A DNA stretch of 64,000 nucleotides. Origin: Udaeobacter sp963725505. GTDB taxonomy: Bacteria; Verrucomicrobiota; Verrucomicrobiia; Chthoniobacterales; UBA10450. Location: positions 62,001 through 126,000 of the forward strand of contig CAVRYN010000004.1 in assembly GCA_963725505.1 (NCBI GenBank). The letters run 5' to 3'. The position numbers and the translations under genes were made by a program. The first letter of the stretch is position 1, and each line of letters opens with the position of its first letter. The notes under the pieces were generated by a model. That model ran no database searches and was not told where the DNA came from. It saw only the letters and a program-made list of their open reading frames with translations. Positions 37,519 through 47,508 of the stretch are shown here, piece by piece.

Positions 37519-39883
37519 ATGAAATTTTCGGTCAATTGGCTGCGCGAGTTTGTCGATCTTCCAAAAAATCCGGAAGAGATCGCCGAGCTACTTACGCGCG
37601 CGGGTGTCGAGACCGAGAACATCGAAACGCGCGGCGCAAAGATCGACAAGGTGATCGTTTCGCAAATCACGGCTTCTTCGCAACATCCGAACGCTGATCG
37701 CCTGACGGTTTGCGAAGTCGATGATGGCAGTGGAACGAAACGGCAAATCGTTTGCGGGGCGACCAATTACAAAACTGGCGACAAGGTTCCGTTGGCGTTG
37801 CCTGGAGCAAAGTTGCCGAACGGAACTGAAATTCGAAAAAGCAAACTGCGCGGCGTGGAGAGTGAAGGAATGCTTTGTAGCCCAATCGAGCTCGGCCTCG
37901 GCGAAGATGCGTCCGGTCTGTTGATTTTGTCGCCAGATGCAAAAGTCGGCGCACCGATCAGTGATCTTTTTCCCGCGGACACGATTCTCGATGTCGAGAT
38001 CACACCGAACCGCGGCGACTTGCTGAGCCATTTCGGATTGGCGCGCGAGATTGCAGCGTTGACCGGCAAGAAAATTGCAGGGCGTTTCCGTGAATCCCGA
38101 AACCGTTCGGAGCGACAGCGGACGCCCTACAATCCGAAAGGCGTTAAAATCAGCGCGACCGCGTGAATGTCCATTCTTCTCCACGCGCAAGATCGACAAT
38201 GTGAACGTCGGCCCAAGTCCGCAATGGTTGCGCGCGAAGATTGAGAGCGTCGGCATCCGCTCCATCAATAACATCGTCGATATTTCGAACTTCGTGATGC
38301 TCGAGCTCGGTCAGCCGACGCACGCATTCGACGCAGACAAATTAAAAGGCGGCGTCAACGTGCGGCTCGCGCGCCAGGATGAAAAATTTCTCGCGCTGGA
38401 TGGAAAGACCTACTCGCTCACGCCGGACAACTGTGTCGTTGCCGACGAGGAACGCGCGGTCGGAATCGGCGGCGTGATGGGCGGCGAAGAAACCGGCGTC
38501 ACGGATTCGACGAAAAACATTTTGCTCGAAGCCGCTTACTTTTTGCCGGCGAGCATTCGTCGCACCGCACGCAATTTGAATCTGCCGAGCGATGCAAGTT
38601 ACCGATTCGAGCGCGGCGTTGATCCAGAGATGGTGCTCCGCGCCTCGCAGCGCGCGACTGAATTGATTCGCGAGATCGCAGGCGGAACTCCGGCAACGGA
38701 AATTAACGTCGCTGGAAAACTCCCGGCGAACCCAGCCGACGTTTCATTGAACTACGAAAAATGCGATCGAGTTGTTGGGATTTCGATCAAGCGAAGAACT
38801 GTCGATGAAATTTTGGAAGGGTTCGGGCTGAAACAGACAAAGAGTGAGCGGACGAGGAAGAACGGATCTTCCAAATGGACGATTCCGAGTTATCGCCGCG
38901 ATTTGCAGCGCGATGTCGATCTTATCGAAGAAGTCGTTCGCGCTTACGGAGCCGACAGAATTCCGGGAACGGATCGAAGCCGTTTTACGCCAGCGAGCAT
39001 TGCCGATTATGCGCACGATTTGGAATCGGCGTGGCGGCAGCGCTTGGCAGCAGCCGGCCTCGATGAAGTCCGGACTTCAAAATTGCTGCCGCGTGAACGA
39101 TTCGCATTCAGCGAACGCGCTATCGAATTGCGGAACCCGCTCAGCGAAGATCATGTAGCGCTGCGCCCAAGCATCCTCGTCGGATTGTTAGGAGTACTCG
39201 ATCGCAACATTCGCGCTGGCGCAGAACGCGTGGCCATTTTCGAAATCGGACGCACGTTTATTCCGCCATCCGGGAAAGAAGAACGGCACCTTGGAATTTT
39301 GCTGTGGGGAAATGTTGCGAGCGCGCCGAATTGGCGATCCCCGCAAAGCCGCAGCCTTGATCTGTTCGATCTCAAAGGCGCGCTGGAGTGCGTGGTTCCA
39401 AATCTGTCATTTCACTCCGGGAAGTTTCCTGATCTCGCGCTGCCGGTCGACGTTTTTTCCGGCGATCAAATGATCGGATTTGGCGGACAACTTTCGGCCG
39501 CAAAATCTAATGCGCCTGGTCCGGTGTTCGTTGCCGAGGTGCATGCTGACCTTCTTTTAATTGCCGAGGAAACGGCGACAAAGTTTCGTGAGATTGAAAA
39601 ATTTCCCGCCGTCATGCGCGATATTGCGATGATTGTACCGGAAGAAATTCAACACGAAACGATTTTGCGCGGGATCGAAGAACCACGCGAACCCCTCTTG
39701 GAAAGCGTCGAGCTGTTTGACTTGTTTAGCGGCGGCGAAATCGGAGCGGCGCGAAAGTCACTCGCATATCGATTGACATATCGAGACCGAAGTCGCACAC
39801 TGACGAGTGAGGAAGTGACTGCGGCGCACGCGAAAATTCGCGAGCGACTGCGGCGCGACCTCGGCGCGGAATTGCGCGAGTAG
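37519..39883 (+). CDS. pheT: phenylalanine-tRNA ligase beta subunit, with one frameshift
   Basis: Beta subunit that carries editing and tRNA-binding functions. From MKFSVNWLREFVDLP the product shows the EMAP-like tRNA-binding domain (HPNADRLTVCEVD), the B3/B4 editing region (LLEAAYFLPASIRRTARNLN, SDASYRFERGVDP), the B5 region (TIPSYRRDLQRDVDLIEEVVR) and a C-terminal ferredoxin-like domain (KFPAVMRDIAMIVP). The frame stops with TGA at 38164 and resumes one base later: dropping the T gives KISATAECPFFSTRKIDNV, a perfect family match. As pheT is essential and normally single-copy, this is probably a sequence error; a programmed +1 shift at UGA is a weaker possibility. Confidence 0.93.
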
Positions 39884-39895
39884 TTCTTTGAAATT

Positions 39896-39982
39896 GAGAG
39901 CCGCTCGTTGAGGGTTGGGCAGGAAACCAGTGCTTTCCGTTCAACTCTCAGCCAGCGGCTTTCGAATCCCGAATCTTTTTTG
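39896..39982. terminator. hairpin with T-run after pheT
   Basis: A long imperfect stem (agccgct with agcggct, ttgagggttg with caactctca, ggaaa with tttcc) starts 13 bp after the pheT stop and is followed by ctttttt. It is a likely terminator for the phe operon, upstream of the 6S RNA. Confidence 0.6.
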
Positions 39983-39987
39983 GGATG

Positions 39988-40178
39988 TAAACATTTGCCC
40001 TGCGATGTTCGCGATTGAGGTGACGTCCCCGAACCGATAGTTGACGAAATACGGAGGCTTGGTTGGTGCGGAAGATGACAGGCCTTTATTGGAAGTCAGA
40101 TTCCGCAGCAACGGTCATCCACCCTTTCTTAAAAGGGAACGGGAGAATCACCTGAACGGCACCGGCGGGGTAAAATTT
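39988..40178 (+). ncRNA. ssrS: 6S RNA
   Basis: 6S RNA binds housekeeping RNA polymerase by imitating an open promoter. The 5' part reads ccctgcgatgttcgcga, then gtccccgaaccgata, which closely match the conserved 5' half of 6S RNAs (CTGAGATGTTCGC ... GTCCCCTGAGCCGATA). The 3' end, caccggcggggtaaaattt, can pair back with the 5' end (aaacatttgccctgcg) to form the closing stem, and the middle holds further stems. It is about 190 nt, the usual size, and is followed at once by a strong terminator. It is identified by eye; the exact ends are approximate. Confidence 0.8.
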
Positions 40179-40216
40179 AAAACCCGGATCGAAAATTCGA
40201 TCCGGGTTTTTTTTCA
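40179..40216 (+). terminator. rho-independent terminator of the 6S RNA
   Basis: Perfect stem aacccggatcgaa / ttcgatccgggtt with a small loop, followed by eight T (40207-40214). Confidence 0.92.
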
Positions 40217-40233
40217 CCGACCCTCCAACACAT

Positions 40234-40385
40234 TGTCATCCCGAACGAAGTGAGGGATCTCGCGCTGGAACGTTGAGCACACAATTCGTTGGGTGCAGTC
40301 TGCTTCGATTGTGAGATCCTTCGCTGCGCTCAGGATGACAATTTAGTTGAGCGTTGGGCGTTGAGCGTTGAGCGTTGGGCGTTTG
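40234..40385. repeat. GTCAT-type inverted repeat 4 with adjoining heptamer run
   Basis: Left arm tgtcatcccgaacgaagtga, right arm ttcgctgcgctcaggatgaca (40234-40340), then about five copies of the 7-mer GTTGAGC/GTTGGGC (40344-40385) ending just before the carA start codon at 40391. Two repeat families are thus joined. Confidence 0.9.
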
Positions 40386-40390
40386 ATTTG

Positions 40391-41536
40391 ATGAAAGCAC
40401 TTCTAGCTCTCGAAGACGGCCGATATTTCGAGGGCGAATCTTTTGGCACAACCGGCACGCGCGTCGGTGAAGTTTGTTTCAACACCGCCATGACGGGTTA
40501 TCAGGAGGTGCTGACCGATCCATCCTATCACGGACAGATCGTGGCGATGACCTATCCGTTGATCGGAAATTACGGCATCAATTCGCTCGATCAGGAAAGC
40601 CGCTCACCACATGTGCGTGGGTTCGTCATTGAAGAATTGACCGAGGTCCCCAGCAACTGGCGTTCCGAAATGTCGCTCGACGAATATTTGCGAAAATGGA
40701 ACATCCCCGGCGCGAAAGGGATCGATACGCGCGCGCTTACGCGGCATTTGCGCACCCGCGGCGCGATGAAGGCCTGTCTGACGACGGAAGAGATTTCTCC
40801 TGAAGAGGCGACACAGAGAGCGATTGAGGGCGAGGGCGTGATAGGAATGGATTACGTGCGCGAGGTTTCAACAAAAAAAATTTACCGATGGGACCCGGAG
40901 GACAAGCTCAGCGCGCCATGGTCAGTCCGCCAGTCGCAGAATGAAGGCAGCGAACCGGCGCTTCCGCCCATCCGATTTCGAATCGCGGCGTACGACTATG
41001 GCATCAAGGAAAACATCCTGCGGCTTCTGCGTCAGAAAGGCTTTGAGGTTACTGTTGTCCCTGCAACGACAAGTGCCGACGAAGCGCTGGCATTGAATCC
41101 CGACGGGATTTTTCTCTCCAACGGCCCTGGCGACCCAGCGGCGCTTCCTTACGCGCACAAAACTGTGCACGATTTGATGGGCAAAAGACCGATCTTCGGG
41201 ATTTGTCTCGGTCATCAGATTCTCGGCTTCGCGTTCGGCGGATCGACCTTTAAGCTGAAGTTCGGCCATCGCGGCGCCAACCAGCCGGTAAAAGATTTAC
41301 GCACCGGTAAAGTGGCCATCACTGCGCAAAATCACGGATTCGCGGTCGACGTGCAGTCACTTCCCTCGGATGTGGAAGTCACGCACATCAATTTGAATGA
41401 CGGCACCGTAGAGGGGATGCGGCACAAGGAATTGCCGATCTTCAGTGTGCAATATCATCCGGAAGCCGCGCCGGGCCCACACGATGCCTCGTACTTTTTC
41501 GATCAGTTTGCGGAGTTGATCGAGAAGCACCTGTAG
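40391..41536 (+). CDS. carA: carbamoyl-phosphate synthase small subunit
   Basis: Glutaminase subunit that supplies ammonia to CarB for arginine and pyrimidine synthesis. The 381-residue protein has the N-terminal CPSase domain (FGTTGTRVGEVCFNTAMTGY, DPSYHGQIVAMTYPLIGNYG) and the class I glutamine amidotransferase domain with GICLGHQILGFAFGG (catalytic cysteine) and QYHPEAAPGPHD (histidine and glutamate). The frame opens at 40289 but that part is repeat DNA. carB is not in the window. The stop codon TAG (41534-41536) is part of a REP element that begins at 41532. Confidence 0.96.
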   Translation: MKALLALEDGRYFEGESFGTTGTRVGEVCFNTAMTGYQEVLTDPSYHGQIVAMTYPLIGNYGINSLDQESRSPHVRGFVIEELTEVPSNWRSEMSLDEYLRKWNIPGAKGIDTRALTRHLRTRGAMKACLTTEEISPEEATQRAIEGEGVIGMDYVREVSTKKIYRWDPEDKLSAPWSVRQSQNEGSEPALPPIRFRIAAYDYGIKENILRLLRQKGFEVTVVPATTSADEALALNPDGIFLSNGPGDPAALPYAHKTVHDLMGKRPIFGICLGHQILGFAFGGSTFKLKFGHRGANQPVKDLRTGKVAITAQNHGFAVDVQSLPSDVEVTHINLNDGTVEGMRHKELPIFSVQYHPEAAPGPHDASYFFDQFAELIEKHL

Positions 41537-41609
41537 CCGCCGCCCTGCGGGCGGCGCCATGCGCGTGTTCTAAGCTCAATGCCGCGCTTCGCACAGCGAA
41601 GCGACTACA
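41532..41609. repeat. REP pair (REPIN) at the carA stop codon
   Basis: Left unit GTAG-CCGCCGCCC-tgc-GGGCGGCG; right unit on the other strand GTAG-TCGCTTCGC-tgt-GCGAAGCG. The TAG of the left GTAG head is the carA stop codon. Confidence 0.9.
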
Positions 41610-41645
41610 AATTGACCAACGCGCCGAACAGCCCAGATTTGTTGC

Positions 41646-42053
41646 ATGTTTAATTCAACAAACAATAAACCTACAGTCTGGAGAGTTGCAGTGACTGCGA
41701 CATTCATCGCAGCTCTGGCGGCCTCGCCGCTGGCGATCGCACAGGAGCACGAGCACGGCGCAGAAGCGGGTGCTTCGAAAGAGGTCACGGGCGAAGTGGT
41801 CGATATGATGTGCTTCGTCGATCATAACGCCGTGGGCGAAAAACACGGACAATCCTGCGGGGCCAAATGCATCAGGAGCGGTGGCCCGGTCGGCATCGTC
41901 AGCGAGGGTAAAGCGTATCTGGTCGTCGGCGAACACAAACCGATTAACGATCAACTTGCCGATTTGTGTGGCAAAAACGTCACCTTAAAAGGCAAGCTGG
42001 CAGAGCGCGGCGGCATCGCGATGATCGAGAACGCCGAGGTAGTTAAGAAATAG
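41646..42053 (+). CDS. secreted small cysteine-containing protein
   Basis: 135 residues with a signal peptide (about residues 1-32, ending AIAQ). The mature part has GEVVDMMCFVDHNAVGEKH, SCGAKCIRSGGPVGIV and a C-terminal strand-rich part with LCGKNVTLKGKLAERGG. The arrangement of four cysteines and several histidines in a short beta-rich domain (probably OB-like) is seen in secreted proteins of several environmental phyla; I do not know the function. A metal or haem ligand role is possible but unproven. Single gene flanked on both sides by REP pairs. Confidence 0.7.
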   Translation: MFNSTNNKPTVWRVAVTATFIAALAASPLAIAQEHEHGAEAGASKEVTGEVVDMMCFVDHNAVGEKHGQSCGAKCIRSGGPVGIVSEGKAYLVVGEHKPINDQLADLCGKNVTLKGKLAERGGIAMIENAEVVKK

Positions 42054-42054
42054 T

Positions 42055-42134
42055 TGTAGCCGCGTCTCTGTGAGACGCGTGAGCCCAGCGTGGCAAACAA
42101 TTCAGCGCCGCGCTTCGCACAGCGACGCGGCTAC
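42055..42134. repeat. REP pair (REPIN) downstream of the secreted protein
   Basis: Left unit GTAG-CCGCGTCTC-tgt-GAGACGCG; right unit on the other strand GTAG-CCGCGTCGC-tgt-GCGAAGCGCGG. It lies between two converging genes. Confidence 0.9.
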
Positions 42135-42152
42135 AGCAGACTGCGCCGATTT

Positions 42153-45100
42153 CTATTTGTAATACGGTCGCAATGATGGGCGCAGCTTGCCCACTTTAAG
42201 AGCGGTTTCAGTTTGCAAATCAGGGACAGACGCCTCTGAAAGTTTTCGAATCTCGCCCGCTTCGAGCGCCGCGATGGGTAAGCCATCGCGAAACAGAATC
42301 CGGTTTGCGGTGAGCGCGGCAATTCGCGGTCCAGGCGTCAGTATGCCTTGCAAATTAAGCGGGTCCGCGGCGCTCAGCGTGATGAGTTCGCCGTTTGGCG
42401 GCGCTTTCCGAATGGAACGCAACAAGCCAATAGCTTCGGGCAGGGCGAATTGTTCGCCGCTGATGCCCGCCACGAAATAGCCGCCGCGAATCTCGCCGCG
42501 CGCTTCCCACCGACGATAAATTCTCCCCAACTCGTACCAGGTAACTGGGAAACTCTCGCGCCCAAGCAAACGGCGAAACACGACGCCGTAGCGGCGCAGC
42601 AACGTTCGCGCAAATTTTGCGGTGGCCGTGTCCCGCTCAGAACTGTCCGCGCCATTTCCAGACGGTTGCGACGCGATCTGCGCCCTCAACAACGACCAGC
42701 GCCCTGCAAACTCAATGCTAGCAAGGTTTGTTTTGCGCCGGCGTTTTCCGATGTTTCGGCCAAACGTGGGCCGTTTGTCTGATGGGACCAGAAGCGCTCG
42801 CAATCCGTCGAAACTATCTGAGGTGACCAGACCCAGCGCCGCGAGCTGCGACAAAGCTTCCTCAACCTGAGAAGGCAGCAGGCCGCTGCGTCGCACCAAC
42901 TCGGTGAAGAAGAGTGCCCCGCCGGTTTGTAGTGCATCGAGTAGGGCTTGATTGGCAACTGAAAACTCCATCGCGGAATTTGGCCGCGACAACAGCAGCC
43001 AGTCTTGGATATTTTCCCGCTGATAAAGCGCAATTGGGCTGCTCCGCAACGGAGCGATCGTGCGCGCAGTCGGGTTTTGTGGCGCACTCAAACGTCCCCA
43101 GCCGACGCGACCGGAAAAACAAAGACGATCGAGCCATTCCGGATCGTAGTCGGCAACGCGCGCGGCGAGGACCGCCGATTCCCAGGCCGCCAGCGGCAAC
43201 TCGCACCCGTCGAGTTGTTCCAAAACAGATTGCAGACCGTCCGGTCCTTCAACGCGATGATCGACGTCAACACGCTGCCATACGAAGAGAAATCGATAGA
43301 AATCCTGAACCGAGACAGGCTGAATTTCCGCGCGCAGCCGGTCAATTGTGAGCCGGTGGATCCGCGCCAGCAGCCGGCGATCGCACCATTCTTGCTCCGT
43401 TCCATTCGGATGAAATTTGCCGCGCAAAATAAAACCTTCGCTTCGAGGCCCAGCAATGCGGCGTCAATTTCTGAACGCGATAACTCCAGGATGTCCGTTA
43501 GCTCGTCGGCAGTGACAGGCCCGCAAACTTCCATTCGCCCGCGAACCAGTTCGCGAATTGCGTCGGCTCGTTCCCAGATTCTTTCCACGCACCGCGTCAG
43601 GAACGGTCAAATCGCGCTCCACGACCGCGTTGGGATAAATTGCTTGAATCATCGGAAGTCGTTCCGCAGCGATCCAAAACCCCCGAACCTCGCGGTGTTT
43701 CGAATGTTGCGTCGGAAGGATCAGGCGCGTGGCCCGGTTTTCAGCGACAAGCGTTGACATGAAATGCTCTGCACTCTCGCCACTCGACGTTCGCTGCATT
43801 TCTTCCGCCGTCATCACACCGAGCAACATCAGCGCATCGTGCAATTCATCCGCGTTTGTCGCTTCCGGCCATGCTTCCTTAACGACTTTGTCGATCGCGG
43901 CCGCGTCGAGAACACCGAGCCCATCGCTACCGTTTCTTTCCGAGGAGCGACGCGTGTACACCGCCTGAGTCCGGCGTTCTTCCAAAGGCGCGTTATCGAG
44001 AAACGCATATGGCCGCGCGTTCAAAATCTCAGACGGCGAGCGGCGATGGTTCCGGCAAATCGCGCGCGATGCAGCGGATCTCACCCTGTTCGATCCTGCG
44101 CAGAACTTCTTCCAAGACCATCGATGTCCATCGCTTCGGTCAGGCAATCGTCAATTGTCTGTTTCACCAGCGGGTGATCCGGAATCTCGCGGTCGCCCAC
44201 GATGTGTTCGAGACACGCGAGTTGGTCTGGAAAAACTGCGGCCAAAAGATTTTCCGATTCCATGCGCTGCAATGGCGCTGCGATTTTTGCGCCGCCGCGA
44301 AACCGGGGCACTGCGAGCGACCTGGTCGCGTTCCAGCGCCAGCGAATGGTGAACATCGGCGCATCGAGCAACGCTTGAACGAGCAGGTCGCGAACCGTTT
44401 TGGAATTCAGATAACGAAAAACTTCCTCAAGCGGAAACGAATGCTGCGTGCCGAGCGAAATCACAATGGCGTCGTCCGTCGCCGCCGCTTGCAGCTCGAA
44501 ATTGAACGAACGACAAAAACGTTTTCTCAGCGCAAGTCCCCAGGCTCGATTGATTCGATTGCCAAAAGGCGCGTGCAAAACGAGTTGCATTCCACCCGAT
44601 TCATCGAAGAAACGCTCCATCACGAGCGTCTGCTGCGAGGGAAGCGCGCCGAGCGCTCGATAAGTATCGGCGAAGTAATCGGCGACTTGCTGAGCAGCTT
44701 CCGTTGGTAACTGCATTTCAGACACAAGCCAGTCGCAAACATCTCTTTCTTCCCTCAACAATCTTTCGACTTCGGTTCGGAAATTGGAAACGGCCTGCGA
44801 CAGTTCGGACGTGCGTGCCGGAGCTTCACCCAGCCAAAATGGAATTCCCGGCGGCTGGCCTTTGGCATCTTCGACACGAACGACTCCCGAGTTGATGCGC
44901 AAAATTCGCCACGACGCATTACCGAGTTGGAAAATGTCACCCGCCAAACTTTCGACGGCGAAATCTTCGTTCACTGTGCCGACGAACGTTTCCGAGGGCT
45001 CAATGATCACACGATAATCGGCATTGTCGGGAATCGCGCCGCCGGACGTGAGTGCAGTCAATCGCGCACCGCGACGACCGCGAATTCGATGATTCACCGC

Positions 45101-46558
45101 ATCGTGATGAATCAACGCCGCGCGCCGGCCGCGTTTCGTGCTGAAACCTTCGCCGAGCATCTTCACGACATCATCGAACTCTTCGCGAGTGAGATTTCGA
45201 TACGGCCAAGCTGAGCGGACAAGCTCGAAGAATTCGTTTTCATCCCAGTCCTCAGTCGAAGCCGCGGCAACCATTTGTTGCGCGAGAACATCCAGTGGTT
45301 TTTCCGGAATGCTGAGCCGATCCAACTCGCCATGCTGAACACAACGCAGTAGCGCCGCACACTCGACGAGTTCATCGCGACTCAACGGGAAGACGCGCCC
45401 CTTCGGCAAACCGCCGCGTCTATGCTCGGCGCGGCCGACCCGCTGCAGCAATGTGGCAATGGAGCGCGTTGTGCCGAGCTGGCAAACAAGATCAACTGAA
45501 CCAATATCTATGCCGAGCTCAAGCGAAGCGGTGGCGACCAGCGCTTTCAATTCGCCTCGCTTCAATCGATCTTCGGCATCGAGGCGCAGCTTTGCGGAGA
45601 GACTTCCGTGATGCGATGTGACCCCATCCGCGCCGAGCAGCTCACTCAAGTGATGCGTCACGCGCTCGGCCATTCGGCGCGTGTTGACGAAAACCAAAGT
45701 AGTCCGATGCGCCTGGATCAACTCTGCCAGCCGATGATAGATTTCCTCCCACACTTCATTCGACATCACCGCTTCCAACGGCGACTTGGGGATTTCGATT
45801 GCCAGATCGAGTTCGCGACGATGACCGATGTCGATGATTTCGCAATCGGGATTGCCAGCGTCGTCCACCGCACGAGTGCCGACAAGAAAACGTGCGACTT
45901 CCTCAATCGGTGTTTGCGTTGCAGATAGACCGATTCGCTGAAGTGGATTTTTCGCCTGCCCGCCGTAGCCTTGGCGAAGGCGGGTTAGAGCAGCCAAACG
46001 TTCGACGCTCAGAGCAAGGTGCGCTCCACGCCGATCATCCACGACAGCGTGAATCTCATCGAGGATGACTGTTCGCGCCGCGCTCAACATCTGCCGGCCC
46101 GAGTCCGAAGTCAGCAGCAGATAGAGCGACTCTGGTGTTGTAACGAGAATGTGCGGAGGTTTTTTGATTAGCGCCTGCCGTTGGGCAGCAGTCGTATCAC
46201 CAGTGCGAACGTCCGCGCGCACATCGATCTCGCCGCCATTCCTTTGACCCAACAACGCGCGAATGCCAGCCAGCGGTTCTTGCAAATTTTTGCGAATATC
46301 GTTGCTCAACGCTTTGAGCGGCGATACGTAAACGACTCGCGTTTCATCCGGCAATTCGGCCTCGACACCTTCGCGGAACAGCGCATCCAGCGAAGCAAGA
46401 AACGCCGCCAGCGTTTTGCCCGAGCCTGTCGGGGCGGAAATTAGCACGTGCCGGCCGGACTGGATTGCCGGCCACCCGCGCACCTGCGGTTCCGTTGGCG
46501 AACCAAACGTTTGCTCGAACCATTGCGCAACGGCAGGATGAAATTGGAAAACGTGCAT
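42153..46558 (-). pseudogene. lhr: Lhr-type DEAD/DEAH helicase, broken by four frameshifts
   Basis: Reading across the shifts gives an about 1470-residue Lhr-family helicase, which takes part in DNA repair. The N-terminal part is intact: APTGSGKTLAAFLASL (Walker A), VILDEIHAVVDDRRGAHL (motif II), GLSATQTPIEEVARFL (motif III), HHGSLSAKLRLDAED, LGIDIGSVDLVCQLG and QRVGRAEHRRGG (motif VI). Downstream, family sequence jumps frame near 44113 and 44034 (one extra base each), 43589 (one extra) and 43440 (one missing), with phrases such as RRIEQGEIRC and ILNARPYAFLD in different frames. The C-terminal winged-helix domain finishes at 42153. No other stops occur, so either errors or recent decay. Confidence 0.88.
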
Positions 46559-46598
46559 CGCGAAAAAGGGCGATTAAATCTATGCGCTGCACAAGCTT

Positions 46599-46708
46599 TG
46601 TCATTCCGAGCGCAGCGAGGAACCTCGCAGTCGAAGGACTGATTGCGCAAACCCAAATTGAGTGATCAATCAGCTTTTGAGAGGTCCCTCACGTCCGTTC
46701 GGGATGAC
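46599..46708. repeat. GTCAT-type inverted repeat 5
   Basis: Left arm tgtcattccgagcgcagcga, right arm ending cgttcgggatgac. The right arm overlaps the end of the glycosyltransferase gene. Confidence 0.85.
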
Positions 46709-47417
46709 TGGCCATCCGTAGCGCGATCACTTCGCGCAGCATGCGCAGGCTGTCGCGGAAAAAACTAACTTTGCTTCCCTCAGCGTGATTCCAGCGCACC
46801 GGAATCTCCCGGATTCGCAAGCCGGCACGTTGCGCGAGATAAAGCAGCTCAACATCGAAAGCGAAACCTTGGACCCGCGCTGACTCCAGAATCGGCCGGC
46901 AAATATCGAGGCGAAACGCCTTGAACCCGCATTGCGTATCCCAAAACGGCAGCCCTGTCGCGAAGCGCACGAGCAAATTAAAAATCCGGCCAGCCTGCTC
47001 GCGTCGCCACGGTTGATGGATCCCGATTAAACTGCGATCAAGCGCACGCGATCCAAAAGCAATGTCGACTTCGCCGTTTGCAATCGGTTCGATGAGTTTC
47101 GGCGCCTCTTGGATTGGCGTGGAAAGATCCGCGTCAGAAAAAAGCCCGATCGGTTCACGGGCAGCTAGCAATCCAGAGCGAACCGCAGCGCCCTTCCCTC
47201 GATTTGGAAAGTTTTCCAGCAAACGCGTCGCGATTTTTGTCTCTGATAAGATTTTGCGCGCGATGGCCCCCGTTCCATCGGTCGATCCATCGTTCACTAC
47301 GATCAATTCACTTTCCGGCGCGTTCGCGGCGAGATACTCGATCGTAACGCGGAGCGTTTCGCTAATGCGCGCTTCTTCGTTGAAGCAGGGAATAACGATC
47401 GAAAAGCGCGGGAGCAT
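46689..47417 (-). CDS. family 2 glycosyltransferase (dolichyl-phosphate glucosyltransferase-like)
   Basis: 242 residues, GT-A fold. It shows FSIVIPCFNEEARISETL, LIVVNDGSTDGT (nucleotide-sugar binding), NRGKGAAVRSGLL, GLFSDADLSTP (the metal-binding DxD region) and FWDTQCGFKAFR near the acceptor site, the pattern of DPG/DPM-synthase-like enzymes that transfer a sugar to a polyprenyl phosphate. A GTG lies directly before the ATG at 47417. The last residues (SHPERT) are encoded by a GTCAT-type repeat, so the C-terminus has been altered by it. Start is 6 bp from another such repeat. Substrate not predictable. Confidence 0.88.
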   Translation of the reverse strand: MLPRFSIVIPCFNEEARISETLRVTIEYLAANAPESELIVVNDGSTDGTGAIARKILSETKIATRLLENFPNRGKGAAVRSGLLAAREPIGLFSDADLSTPIQEAPKLIEPIANGEVDIAFGSRALDRSLIGIHQPWRREQAGRIFNLLVRFATGLPFWDTQCGFKAFRLDICRPILESARVQGFAFDVELLYLAQRAGLRIREIPVRWNHAEGSKVSFFRDSLRMLREVIALRMASHPERT

Positions 47418-47422
47418 CACTT

Positions 47423-47504
47423 TGTCATTCCGAGCGAAGTCGAATGGGTCGAGGAATCTCTAATTTTAACAGCGAGAGATGTCTCGACTTCGCTCGACAT
47501 GACA
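47423..47504. repeat. GTCAT-type inverted repeat 6
   Basis: Left arm tgtcattccgagcgaagtcg, right arm cgacttcgctcgacatgaca. A short loop makes this the most compact member. It lies between the glycosyltransferase start and the peptidase stop. Confidence 0.9.
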
Positions 47505-47508
47505 ATCT

